From Oikopleura dioica (taxonomy: Eukaryota; Chordata; Appendicularia; Copelata; Oikopleuridae), in NCBI GenBank assembly GCA_907165135.1, contig OU015566.1, positions 4,776,501 to 4,840,500 on the forward strand: DNA of 64,000 bases. Direction: 5' to 3'. Each line of letters begins with the position of its first letter. Position 1 is the first letter of the stretch. The translations under genes and the position numbers were made by a program. This document shows positions 22,174-33,201 of the stretch, piece by piece. A model generated the notes under the pieces. That model worked only from the letters and a program-made list of their open reading frames with translations. It did no database searches and had not been told where the DNA came from.

Positions 22174-23158
22174 ATGAAGCGAAAAATTGAGCTCATCGCA
22201 GCTCTCGTCGTTTTTCTTTCCGTAATTTTGGCCTCTTTGATCGTCGGATTGAAAAAAAGGACAAAAATCGACAAAATCGAGATGGGGAATTTTACTGATG
22301 GATTTGAGCAGTTCGCGAGCGAGAAAGAAGAAGAGCCGATTACTATCAAAATCGGAGGAATCAAGAAGAATGCTTCATTGTCTATCGGCGTGCTGACTTT
22401 TCAAGAAGGGCTGGACTTCTGTGAAAAAAGAGGGAAATTAATGCCAGATGATGTTTTCGAGATTGCGGAAGAAGGAACCGATTTTCTATTTTTGAAAATT
22501 TTTTTTCAGAAAATGGGAAAATCGAAGTCAGCTGATAAAACATTCTCCGACCACGAAAAGGCCCACGACCTTTTTGTCTGGATAAATGCTTCGTTTTCAG
22601 TCGCGAACTATTCAATCAAAGCTCAAATAAAAGCAGGGCCTTCGTTAAGTTCAGTTTTGGAAAAGACTTGGCTGGAATTTCTTGAGAAACCGATCTGGAT
22701 TATGCAAACTTATCGCACTTCGAAGAAACCTGGGGAGAGTTTTCTTTATTACAACACGGTGGAGGCATTTCAGAGGGTTAAAAGAATCAGTTTTATTTGC
22801 GAAGAGGACCGTTTTTTAAATGGAACTGGAGAGATAAAAATTCAAACAAGGTAAAAATCAAAACTTGAAAATCAAAAATTTCAACGATCTTTTTTCTTTT
22901 AGTTTTTCAATTGAATCCATCCCGTGTTCGCCAATGATCATCACCAACATCTTTCTTAAAGAATATTTCAGCGGAGAAAATTTTCTCCGAAACAATGTGA
23001 ATCTTTTTAGCGGGCTGTATCGAAAAGATTTTAATAAGGAAAAATCTCGCCAGTTAAATCTGACTTTCAAAAATGAGGAAAACTTTGCTCTTTCCTTGAT
23101 GAGAGGAACTTTGAGAACAGTTGAGCAGCAATCTGTTAGAAAAGTCATCTGCGTTTGA
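22174..23158 (+). CDS. Unknown type II membrane protein (intact tandem copy)
   Basis: Two exons joined by a roughly 50-bp intron near 22852 encode about 310 residues. A single hydrophobic segment follows a KRK start (ELIAALVVFLSVILASLIVG), so the bulk should face outside or the lumen. The body has FCEKRGKLMPDDVFEIAEEG, WINASFSVANYS and WLEFLEKP, with few cysteines. No family recognised. A telomere-like GGGTTAGGG stretch lies in the gap before it (about 21990-22015). Confidence 0.65.
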
Positions 23159-23320
23159 GATTTTTTTGAATACATAAAATTTCAAAATTGGAGTGTATTT
23201 TTTTTTGATTGAAAATTTCAAAGTTTGGCTTGCAGTTCAAAGCAAAGTAAGAGTGAAAACATGTTTTTTTGCAAAAAAAAAGGTTGTTTTTTAGGACGTC
23301 TTCGTTGATTTCAGCTTTTT

Positions 23321-23592
23321 CTATTTGACTAAATCTTGGTTGAGGTAAATGACGCAGGCAACAGCGCACAATATCGCAGCTCCAGCACTTGCCACTGGCG
23401 AGTCTGCTTTCTGAAATAAGGGGTTGGGAAAGAAATGATAAGAAAGAGGACATACCTGGCCGGAATAAGATGGCGCTTTGTTGAGTTGGTTAGCGAAGGA
23501 GGAAAGTGGACTGGACGATTTGAAGTTTGGGCTCGATTTGAAGGTTTCTTTTGGGACTTCGCGGGTAAAGAATCTTCGCGCCAAGGAGAGCT
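23321..23592 (-). CDS. Small single-pass membrane protein, 5' end uncertain
   Basis: Two exons: one encoding RRFFTREVPKETF ... APSYSGQ, then after a short intron ADSPVASAGAAILCAVACVIYLNQDLVK. The Arg-rich start and one C-terminal membrane helix recall small mitochondrial respiratory-chain subunits such as COX7B, but this is only a resemblance. No ATG opens the first visible exon (an acceptor TTTCTAG precedes it), so an upstream exon is missing from the model. Confidence 0.45.
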
Positions 23593-24177
23593 AGAAATGA
23601 TGTTCGAATGATAAGAATATTTTTATAGAGGAATTCGGAGCTAGAAATTCGTTTAGTAGGCGTTTCCTGAGCTCGCTTTTCGTGATTGGACCAATTTCAG
23701 TTTCTCAGAGGTTAAAAAGAGAATCATTTAATTATTTTGATTGTTTATTTAATTTAATAATCGAGAGAATAAAAAAAAGGTATTTTCGGAAAACCCGAAT
23801 TCGGCGGCTACTTACTCTCATTTTTTTGAAATTTTTCTTCGGTTTCTTATTCCTCTGTTTCTTTCTTTTTTTGCGATTTTTGACCAGATCTAAACTGATT
23901 CTGAAAAAAGATTGATTTTGTGCCTACGCACTCCACGGGCACGCTTCGCCAGTTCGGTCATTAAAAAACTTGTTGTTTTGTCGCTTTTGTCTTGGCTCTA
24001 GAAAATCGTCTAGCAAAACACCCATTCCTTCCCTAAGTCAATAATAATTACCGTAGCAGTTACATAACAGCTAGAATTAGAAAGAAGAAGAAGAAGCTAT
24101 AAAAGCGCTTGCGGATAGAGCAAATATCGTAGGCTTGAGTAAAGTCTTTCAGAAAAAAATATTCGGCTGAATTATTT
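23593..24177. other. Intergenic, no gene seen
   Basis: 585 bp, AT-rich. It should hold the promoter of AS3MT and the missing first exon of the small membrane protein. No clear motif is visible. Confidence 0.4.
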
Positions 24178-25938
24178 ATGCTCAGAAATTTTTCAAGAAG
24201 ATTTGTTTCGAGAAGTTTTTCCAGCGCTAGAATCATGTCCGGTACCCACGATGATGTTCAAAAGTACTATGGAAAAGGTAAGACATTTTTTCGGGATTTT
24301 TTTGTTAAAGAAGTTAAAGATTTAACCTGTTCGGATGATTTGAAGACATCAGCATGCACGACTCCAGCGGCGGCAATGTCCAAATCGGTTAAGAAAGCGC
24401 TGTCGAAGATTCACGATGAAGTTTTGACGAAATACTACGGCTGCGGTCTTTGCATTCCTCCAGCTCTTGAAGGGTAAGTTTCCTGGCTCAAAGGGTCTGA
24501 AAAACCTTTATCGAAAAACCGCAGAGCGGCTTTTTTTTAAACGAAGCCGCAGAGCGGATTTGCCAGAATCTAATAATAGTTTAAAATGTTAATTTCGCGA
24601 AGCCGCTTTGCGGCTTCGTTTTTAAAAAAGCCCCTACGCGGCTTTTCGATAGTGATATTTAAGACCCTGAGTCAGTTTTTCTAAACAGCTGTGCTCGGCA
24701 ACCTGAGTTGAAAACCTGAGTCAGGGTCTGAAAGATTGAAAAGAAAAGCCGCGTCGCGGCTTTTTTAAAAATAAAGCGGCCTCGCAAAATTATTATTCAA
24801 TCGTATTTTCAACTTCTGGCGAAGCCGCTTCGCGGCTTCATTTTTAGAAAAGCCACTACGCGGCTTTTGTTTTCGATCTTTCAGACCCTGACTCAGTTTT
24901 TCTTCTCATGGTGCCGAGCCCAGCTAGACAGGCTGCCGAGCCTATGTAAGTTCCCTTTTCCAAATTATTTTTCTAGAGCCCGAGTTCTCGATCTCGGCTG
25001 TGGAGCAGGAAGAGATGTCTACGCAATCGCCCAGCTCGTCGGCGAGTCTGGCCACGTGATCGGCGTAGATATGACCGAGGAGCAACTCGAAACCGCTCGG
25101 AAATACGAAGATTTTCATCGACAAGCTTTTGGTTATGAAAAATCAAATGTGACGTTCAAAAAAGGCCTCATTGAAAAACTCGGGGACGTCGGAATCGAGG
25201 ACAATTCGATCGATGTTATTGTTTCAAATTGCGTCATTAACTTGGTGCCCGACAAGGAATCTGTCATCAAAGAGGTGAAAAAAGAGGTTTTTCCGATCAA
25301 GAAAGAGATTCTAGGTCGCTCGAGTTTTGAAGGAAGGAGGAGAACTGTACTTCAGCGATGTTTACTCTGACAAGGAAATTTCCGAAGCTGCGAGAAAGGA
25401 TTACGTCCTTTGGGGAGAATGCATCTCAGGAGCGCTTCTTTGGACTGATTTGTACGATCTTTGCGAAGAATTCGAGCTGTCTCCTCCTCTTCTCGGTATG
25501 AAACTCGGATAGAACGCCCTCCCCTTATTTTATTTTCTAGTCGAGTGCCATCCCTTCGTGGTCCAGGAAGAACTGGCCGAGAAACTTGGCTCGACTCGAT
25601 TCGTCAGCGCTACTTACCGAATCTTCAAGCCGTCAACCTCTCCCTCAAACGAAAAAGTCAAAGTCACTTACAACGGTCAAATCCCAGAAGTGGAAACCTT
25701 CGAGCTCGCAGCCAATTATCAGCTGAAAAAAGACGTTGCAAAGGCCCTTCCCGTCGATGTTTCTGCTGATCTGAGAGCATCAAGGTGAGTTTTGGCAGAA
25801 AAATCGGGTTGGAAATGGATTTTTAGATACGAGAAATTCTTCGTTTTCGAGAAGACCGGGTGTGTTCCTTCTCAAGCGCGACCGCTGAATCCGTTCAACA
25901 AAGATATTCAAACTGAAAACGCTGGTGGCTGCTGCTAA
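24178..25938 (+). CDS. AS3MT: Arsenite methyltransferase
   Basis: SAM-dependent enzyme that methylates trivalent arsenic. ATG 24178 gives an Arg/Ser-rich leader (MLRNFSRRFVSRSFSSAR) that could target mitochondria; an in-frame ATG at 24235 (MSGTHDDVQKYYGK) is where family members begin. Motifs: TSACTTP, YYGCGLCIPPALEG, SAM site RVLDLGCGAGRDVY, GHVIGVDMT, SNCVINLVPDK with one catalytic Cys, GGELYFSDVY, LWGECISGAL with another Cys, and RFVSATYRIFK. The C-terminus ends GGCC. The intron after exon 2 (about 24475-24976) is long and holds two copies of an inverted-repeat element; other introns are short. Confidence 0.93.
24489..24919. mobile_element. Two abutting copies of a GCTCGGCAACCTGAG inverted-repeat element
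   Basis: The better copy is 24693-24919 (227 bp). It opens GCTCGGCAACCTGAG, runs into AAAACCTGAGTCAGGGT, and ends with the near-complement (ACCCTGACTCAG ... GTGCCGAGC). Several GCGGCTT hairpins lie inside. A truncated copy (about 24489-24692) abuts it on the left. Both sit in an AS3MT intron. Full relative at 36829-37045, partial relative near 40674. Confidence 0.75.
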
Positions 25939-26000
25939 CTCTCAACAAAGAGGAGAAGGAGTTCTGTGTCATGTTTTTATTGAATAAAGAATGGGGACTT

Positions 26001-27020
26001 TTAGCGAACATAAGTTTTGGTTGTCTGATCTTTGACTTTTTCAAGGCCGGTTTTGACGATTTTCTCGTCGCTTATGAATTCTAGAGATTTCGTCGGCTTC
26101 ATGTCTTTGTCGAATTCGTAGATGAAGGGGATGCCTGTTGGGAGATTGAGATTGATGATGTCTTCCTCTTAAAATACAGCGTTTTCGAGTCGAAAAAGGG
26201 GCTGTTTACCAGAAACGTTGTCGATATTCTTGATCAGTCCTCGGAGTAAGTTTCCATGCGCGGCTAAAAGAACCGTCTTTCCAGATTTGATGGCTGGCTC
26301 AATCTCGTCTTTCCGAAATCATGGGTCCCAAAAACGATATTTTTGCTAAAAACCTTTTTTGGTATTTTTGGGACCCTTTCCAATAAACCCAGGAGCGATC
26401 GGTTGTCATTTTGAGACTTTCAGATGTTGGAAATTCTTCTTTTGGGACATCGACGAAGACTTTGTTCTGTTGAATTTGAGTGTAGTATGGATTGCTTTGG
26501 CTGATTGGTGGAGGAGCTACGTCGTATGATCGGCGCCAGAGTTTGACTTGGTCGGCTCCGTATTTTGCCACGGCGACCACTTTGTTTTGGCCGGTAAGAT
26601 CGCTTTCAGGGCTCAATAAATTCTTTTAAATTTCAAGCTAGAAGAAAAAAATTAATTCTAGCGCTCAATTATGTCAAAAAAGAGCCCTTTCCCATAATGC
26701 CTCTCATTCAGCCGCCAAGATCTCTTCACTTCAACATCTTCTTTGACCCCAAGCTCCTCTAGAATCAAGTCGCAAGTCTGATTCGCCCGAAGAAGAAGGG
26801 ACGAAAATGCAGCATCGACTTCGATCCCTTTTTCTTTCAGTGCTTTTCCGGCTTGTCGCGCTTCATTTTCGCCAGTTTTGGTAAGAGGGCAATTGTACCA
26901 GCCGCAAAAAAGTTTTCCATGATTCCACTAGAAAATTTTTTTGAAAAAAATCGACCATCGATGCTTTACCTGAGATTCACCATGGCGAACCATTACGATT
27001 CTGAGCGGCTTTTCCGTCAT
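26001..27020 (-). CDS. Phosphoglycerate mutase (dPGM), copy 1
   Basis: Glycolytic 2,3-bisphosphoglycerate-dependent mutase. ATG 27020 begins [16 protein letters not shown] with the catalytic RHG. Later come [56 protein letters not shown] (second catalytic His) and [15 protein letters not shown], ending TKTYVR. Two introns cannot be GT-AG if conserved protein is to be kept: 26603-26691 (GA-AG, between RHYG and LTG) and 26309-26375 (GG-AG, between VYWK and DEI). The second contains a 12-bp inverted repeat between GGAAAG direct repeats. It is divergent from copy 2, with 170 bp between the starts. Confidence 0.85.
26309..26381 (-). mobile_element. Short inverted-repeat insertion acting as an intron (copy 1 mutase)
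   Basis: Inverted repeats GGGTCCCAAAAA (26323-26334) and TTTTTGGGACCC (26365-26376). GGAAAG direct repeats (minus strand) lie at 26376-26381 and 26309-26314. Removing 26309-26375 joins TAT TGG AAA G to AC GAG ATT and gives VYWKDEI, matching VYFDEEI of copy 2. The 67 bp are not a multiple of three, so retention would shift the frame. Confidence 0.6.
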
Positions 27021-27190
27021 TTTTTTTCTCTCTTCTGAGTTAACTATAGTTATATGTCACAAACGAAGTAATTACTGACCTGACTGATAGCCCCGGAATG
27101 AAGTTCTATCGACCCCGGGGCGAAATAATGAATGATGCAAGATTATTCGAAATTCTATAATCAGACTAAGAATAGCTTACAGAGAGAAAG

Positions 27191-27912
27191 ATGCCGAAGG
27201 TTGTTTTTATGCGGCATGGAGAGTCGACTTTTAACAAATCTGATAGATTCAGTAGCTGGATAGGTGAGTTTAATAGAATAACGAGTTATGTAATCATCAT
27301 TATAAGATGCGGATCTGACGGAGAAAGGAAAAGAGCAAGCAAAAGACACAGCTGAAAAACTGAAAGCTTTCAACATCTCTAGAATTTTTTCATCGTCACT
27401 CAAACGGTCAAGAAATACAGCAAGAATCGTCAGTCAGATCCTTGCTTTGCCAAAAGAATCCGTTTCCAGCTCAGAAAAATTGAATGAAAGACATTATGGG
27501 TAAGCTTTTCAGGCGAAAATCATATCACGTGTTAAGAATTTTGACTGGTCTTTCTCGATCCGAAGCTCGAAATCGCTACGGAGTCGACCAAGTCCAACAT
27601 TGGCGCCGCTCTTTCACTGGAAAGCCCCCTGAAATACCGGAAGATCTCGCCTTTATGTGGCGAATTCCATACGATCAGAACTTCCCAAGATCAGAAAGCC
27701 TGGAGGATGTTTCAAAACGAGCGCCTGTTTATTTCGATGAAGAAATTCGCCCGTTTGTTGAGAAGGGAGAGAATGTGTTGGTTGTAAGTCATGGAGCACC
27801 GATAAGATCGATTTTGATGGAACTGAAGAGTTTGTCGGAAGAAGAAGCGGCGAGGATTGAGATCGCGAATGCGGAATTTATTGTGTATGATTTCGAAATA
27901 AAAGAGAAGTAA
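27191..27912 (+). CDS. Phosphoglycerate mutase-like, copy 2
   Basis: Second dPGM-family gene, head-to-head with copy 1. Begins MPKVVFMRHGESTFNK (catalytic RHG). Then DADLTEKGKEQAKDTAEKL, RSRNTARI, KLNERHYG, LTGLSRSEARNRYG, WRRSFTGKPP, VLVVSHGAPIRSIL (second His), and a short C-terminus (FIVYDFEIKEK). Introns are canonical; the one at 27500-27536 (GTAAGC ... TTAAG) occupies the same place as the GA-AG intron of copy 1. It is more divergent from textbook dPGM than copy 1, and its substrate is not certain. The 3' end converges with a kelch pseudogene 24 bp away. Confidence 0.8.
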
Positions 27913-27935
27913 GCATGATTGTTGATAGATGTTTT

Positions 27936-29976
27936 TCAAAGCAAGTAACAAAAGTCTTGAGAACAGAAGTCGCTGCATTGATTGGGAGTCGTTTCAAAGA
28001 CAATCGGTCGGTAACAATTACCGCTATGATCGTGAAGGACGCTGGTGGAGGTGATTGTATCGTTTTGCTATTCCGCGCGTTCAACTGTATTGTAACTGAA
28101 GGATAAATAACTATAGGTACGATTTTGCAAGCTATCTCTTACCTGTCTACTCCGCCAAAAACAATAAAAAATGAGTCAAGAAAAATCATCGAAGCATATC
28201 TTTGATACTAAAATTTTTTTTTTGAAATTCATAAGACTAATTATTTTACGTTTTGCATTTGACCTGCAATACTCCACTGGTTATTTTTAAAGAAATGAAC
28301 ATCTTTGACGTAAGAGCTGCCATCGTATCCCCCAACTGTTATGATTAGGCCTCAGACGTAAAAAATCATCACCACTAGCCGGTCGTCGTACGGTAACAAG
28401 AGTAGGCTCATTCGAAAGCTCTTGAACAGGGCTTTCTGTTGGGCTTATAAAAAAAACTGGGCCCTGTCGTTCGTTTTCGAGATATTTGATTTTGAAGGTA
28501 AGCTTCGAAAAATATTTTTCAAAATAACTCGTAACAGAAAGGGAGGGACCAGTTTTTTTATCGGTCAAATAGAAAGGCCTTATCAAGACCTTTCGAATGA
28601 GCCCTCTCATGTTCCCGTACGATGACCGGATGGTGAAAATCGTCTTTTTTACGTCCGAGGCCTAGTTATGATACCATCTTCTGTGGACGCGCAAGTGTGG
28701 TAGTAAAATTTAGATCCACCAGGATGCGTTGTCAAGTCTTGCCAACCACTTAAAATATTAAAAAAAAAATAAACCAAATAACATGGGAACCTAAATTCCA
28801 GAATTTCGACGGAGCTTGATTGATAACCAGCAATAATCGCCGCTTGTCCATGATAAAGACTCATACAAGCACGCTTATGCTGGACTTTGACATCGCTTAT
28901 TGCTCGAATAGTTTCGCCATTAAAGCTTTCGCATTTGAGAGCCGCACTGTCAGAATTGCAGAGAACAGTTTCCTCCACAACTTCAGGAATTGTGATTAAA
29001 GAACCAGTACCAGCATAAAAATCATTGATGAGCCGTTTGCCAGTGTCCTCGATCAAGCATTCATCAATTTTCGCAATCTTTAGGATATTTTCTTTGAAAT
29101 TTTTGCGTCATAATACCTTTTTAGGATCTTGATAGCCTCCGAAAAGAAACATCTGTCCACTCAGAATCGCCGATCCAGAGTTATAAAGAAACTGCGTACT
29201 TGTTGATGGGGACGAGTAAAAACGGTTTTCCTTGATAAAGTTTTGAAAGAAGCTGAGAAATGAAAAAAAAGAGGATTTCAAAACAAGCCTGTATATGACC
29301 ATCAGCGGACATCATGTAACTGAAATCAACAAATCCACTTGAACTGCTCTGACACATTGCAGTGATATATTTTTGGCAGGTGTATCCACTTTCGCAAGGG
29401 CAACCAAGGGGACAGCCACTGTTACAAGGACATTTTCTAGAATCTTCAACAAGAAGCTGAGTGCATCCGTTGTAGCAGGTTTCATCGGCGGTACAATTAC
29501 GAAAGCACGAATTGAAATCTTGATTGACTTCCTTTATGCATTGCTGGTAGTCGACATTGTTGATTTCCGGCGATCGGCATGTACAGACACTGTGAGGACA
29601 ATCAACGCAGCCGTTTTTACAAAGCTCGAAGCAGGGACAAGCTCGATAGCAATCTTAGATCGAGAAATTTTTTCTGTAATTTGGTGATTTTCATACCCGT
29701 GTACGAGCTTAAACATTCCCTCTCGCAACCCGCGCTCTCACATGTATCCTTGCATTCGATGTAGTCTAGATAGCAGTAGCTGTCACACAGCACTGCTAAA
29801 TCCTCATCACTAGAATAGAGAATTTTTTTCAATGTAGCAAATTCTATTTTGATTTGAAAGAGGCAAAGCCATTTTCCACACAATAAAAAAATAATAACTT
29901 ACGGGCATTCTCCCTCCCGAAAAACAGGGCGAAAAGCTTCCAGAGCGTAAACCAAAAAAATCAGTAATTTCAACAT
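27936..29976 (-). pseudogene. Broken Cys-rich kelch protein, copy 1
   Basis: Same architecture as the intact copy at 30226-32583: signal peptide (MLKLLIFLVYALEAF), Cys-rich region (CPCFELCKNGCVDC ... CPCNSGCPLGCPCESGY), then kelch/beta-propeller strands (MFLFGGYQDP, AAIIAGYQSSSVEIL, FIVFGG). Two lesions are visible. A 319-bp inverted-repeat element (28346-28664) splits the codons after EDGIIT and brings a stop. In the last exon the Trp codon found in copy 2 (RAEW) is TAG here (28068-28070). Remaining exons are well kept, so inactivation looks recent. A truncated secreted product is possible. Confidence 0.7.
28346..28664. mobile_element. 319-bp hAT-like MITE
   Basis: Long terminal inverted repeats of about 140 bp start TAGGCCTC and end GAGGCCTA. 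Perfect 8-bp direct repeats GTTATGAT flank it at 28338-28345 and 28665-28672. They fit the nTnnnnAn pattern common for hAT insertions. The paralogous gene at 30640 has the empty site (CCAACTGTAAGAAT). No transposase is inside. Confidence 0.88.
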
Positions 29977-30225
29977 ATTCTCTTTTATGAGAGCTTCTCA
30001 GGTGCTTCCATTTCCCCGGCAAGAGTGCTATTTGCTCTGATATAACATTAACTATTCGCAGTTAAATATCAAGCTCCCTGCGCCCGGTCCGCTTTTTCAC
30101 ATCCTCATTACAGTAAATCGTCAAACACCAAAATTCACTGTTAATTAAAAATATACTGACATATACTGAGTACAGAAATATTATTCTTGGAGAAAATACG
30201 TAAGTAATTTCAGGAAAGATCTTCT

Positions 30226-32583
30226 TCAAGGCAAAAAGTAACAAAAGTCTTGAGAACAGAATTCGCTGCATTGATCGGGCCTTGTTTCGAAGACTATTGG
30301 ATGCAAGCAATCTCCGCCATGATCGTGAATGACGCTTGTGGAGGTTACTGTCTCGTTCTGCCATTCCGCGCGTTCCACTGTATTGTAACTGAAAAATAGG
30401 ATATCAAGATCTTTTCTACCTTTTTTTTCCTACTTGTTGTTTCCGCCAAAAACAATAAAGAATGAGTCCAGAAAAATCATCGAACCAAATTGGTAATTCT
30501 TAAAAAAGTTTTTGTGAATTTTTTGAAAAATAATATCATTCTTCTTACGTTTTGCATTTTACCCGCAACAGTCCACTGGTCATTTTTAAAGTAAAAAACT
30601 TCTTTGGAAAAAGAACTTCCACTATATCCTCCAACTGTAAGAATCCCATCATCAGTAGAAGCGCAAGTGTGACGGTAAAATGTTGACCCGCCAGGATGTT
30701 CTGTCAAATTTTGCCAGCCGCTAAAATTTTAGCAAATGCATTTTAATTAAAATGAAGAAAATAAGTTTAAAAAGCAACCTCAATAAAAGTTGAAAATCCT
30801 GTGAGCTAGCTGAGCTACAGCAATTTTGAAGAGAGGGTCAGCTCAGCTCAATGCTTTTTCGAAAAGGGCCAGCTCAGCTCAGCTAGCTCAATTTCGACCT
30901 CAGCACAGCTAGCTAAGCTCGCTCAGTTTGAGTAATCGTCAGCTCAGCTCACCTCAGCTCATCAATTTTCAGAAAAGCCCCAGCTCAGCTTAGCTCAGCT
31001 CATTTTTTTGAAAAAATCAGCTCAGCTCAGTAGTTGTTATAAGAGACCAGCTCAGCTCAGCTCAGCTCGATTTCGACCTCAGCTCAGCTAGCTCAGCTCA
31101 GAAAAATGTTTCAAAAATTTGCGTATCTTACCTGAACTCCAAAAATTCGACGGAATCTGAATGATAACCAGCGATTATAACCGCTTGTCCAAGATAGAGA
31201 CTCATACAACCCTGCTGGTGCTGGACTTGAACATCGCTCATAGCCTTGGTCGCCTCCCCGTTGAAGCTCTCGCATTTGAGAGCCGTAGTTGAATACGAAT
31301 TGCAGAGAATAGTTTCTTCAACTATTTCTGGAAGAGTGACCAGCGAGCCTTCAATCCCATAAAAATTATTGATCAGTCGTTTTCCAGTGTCTTCAATCGC
31401 GCATTCCTCGATTCTCGCAACCTTTTTGTATATATTTTTTTACTTGATGAATAATAATTGATAAATACTTTTTTTGGATCTTGGTTGCCTCCGTAAAGAA
31501 ACATCTGCCCATTGAGAATCGCAAATCCAGAATTGTAAAGGAATTGGTATGAGCCAGTGGACAACGGAGACGAGTAATAGCGATTTTCCTTGTTATTGTT
31601 TCGAAATTTCTTGAGATGAAAAATAGAAAAAAAATTTTTTTTTGGTCTTCCAGCAGTAGGTCTTCCACCAATAGGTCCTCCGGAGGACCCTTATAAAAAT
31701 ATCCATAATCGAGGTATAAATATGCAATATTTGCAATAACCGACTTTCCCAACTTTACCCCCTTATTACGTAATAACCACGTGACCTCTAGAATTTCTAA
31801 ACCCCTTGTGCACCACCTCCTAACCCCTCCCTACAAGTTAACTATTTATCATATCGCCCTATCTCTTACAGATTTAGAGCTTTAAAGGACAAATGACCTG
31901 CCAACCTGAAAAAATCAGTGTTAATATCTCTCTAAACAAGCCTGAATATGTCCATTAGCCGAGATCATGTAACTAAAATCAACGTATGAACTTGCACTTT
32001 GCCGCTGACAAATTGCAGTGATATATTTTTGACAAGAGTATCCACTTTCGCACGGGCAACCAAGGGGGCAGCCGCTGTTGCATGGACATTTATCCGACTC
32101 CTCAACGAGCAGTGAATAGCATTGATCGTAACAAGCTCGCTCAGTGTACTGGCAATTTCCAACGCAGGAAGTAAAGTGGTCGTTTGCTTCTTTAATACAT
32201 TGTCGATGATCAATGTTGTCAATTTCTGGGGAACGGCAAGTACAAACACTGTTGTCACAATCAGAACAACCATTTGGACAAAGCTCGAAACAAGGGCATC
32301 GCGAATAACAGCCTTGAAAATAAATGAAAAGCAAGAAAAAACTGGCAAATTTACCAGCATATGCGTTCAGGCAAATTCTCTCACAGCCGGATTCCTCACA
32401 AGCGTCTTTGCACGCGGCATAATCGATGTAACAATGGCTGTCGCACAGAATTGCGAGATCTTCATCGCTAGAATCAATAGTATGTATGGCGAAATCTCCA
32501 GTAACTTACGGGCACTCTCCTTCCCGAAGAACAGGGCGAAAAGCTGCAAAAGCGGAAACAAAGAAAATCAGTATTTTCAACAT
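30226..32583 (-). CDS. Secreted Cys-rich kelch protein, copy 2 (intact)
   Basis: ATG 32583 begins MLKILIFFVSAFAAFRPVLREGECP, a signal peptide. Exons then encode a Cys-rich region (LAILCDSHCYIDYAACKDACEESGC; CPCFELCPNGCSDC; CTCRSPEIDN; CPCNSGCPLGCPCESGYSC), followed by kelch-type strands: FAILNGQMFLYGGNQDP, QAVIIAGYHSDSVEFL, GILTVGGYSGSSFSKEVFYF and IFLDSFFIVFGGNN. The last exon has RAEWQNETVT and ends FCSQDFCYFLP. Introns are mostly short, but two are swollen by repeats (30720-31130 and about 31580-31930). It is the tandem partner of the broken copy downstream. Role unknown; an extracellular binding protein is likely. Confidence 0.7.
30800..31100. repeat. AGCTC-type satellite (block 2, intronic)
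   Basis: Interrupted (AGCTC)n and AGCTCAGCTAGCTCAG runs separated by short unique stretches, inside an intron of the intact kelch gene. Same orientation as block 1 at 19.8-20.2 kb. Confidence 0.85.
31674..31689. repeat. 16-bp perfect palindrome GGTCCTCCGGAGGACC
   Basis: Perfect palindrome in an intron of the intact kelch gene, preceded by two imperfect GGTCTTCCA repeats. Significance unknown. Confidence 0.6.
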
Positions 32584-33201
32584 TTTCTCTTTGATCAGAG
32601 CTTTTCGGTTGTTCCTGAGTCCCCGGCAAGAGTGGTATTTGCTCGAATATAACATTAACTATCCGCAGTTAAGGACCCCCCCCCCCGTCAGCTTTTTTCG
32701 AAAAATAGAATTTCGGAATTTTAAAATTTTGACCCAAAAAATATACTGAGTTATTTCATGGAAGAGCAGAAATCAAATCTCCCCAATTTTAAAACAATAG
32801 CTTGTCAAACATAAAATCTCATTTTTCAAGAATGAGTTTTCACAAGAAGAATTTTGCTCTTTAGGACCAAGTTTTTAGTTTATAAGAGAGATGAGTTTGA
32901 AAGATTTATCTGCTTATGGGCAAAGGTTCAAAAATGAGTCGTAAAAAATTTTTAAAATATTTAAAAATCTATTAAAAAAATTATAAAAAATTTTTCTTTA
33001 TGTAATTTTATTTTTTTTCAATTTTGCTTGAAAATTAATTCCTTTGTGGCGAAAAAATTACTCAGGAGTGTAAAATCAACGCAATAACCTTTGTTAGAGA
33101 TCAGCAGCGGACCATTATGATTCTGAGGTAAATATCAAAAGCAATCGTAAAGTTCAGCGATCGCCGCGATCAGATTCTTACTTTTATTTTTAAGAGCGAA
33201 C
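32584..33201. other. Intergenic, no gene seen
   Basis: About 620 bp upstream of the kelch gene and before a small membrane protein gene. It has a C-run at about 32673-32683 and long AT-rich stretches. No motif recognised. Confidence 0.4.
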
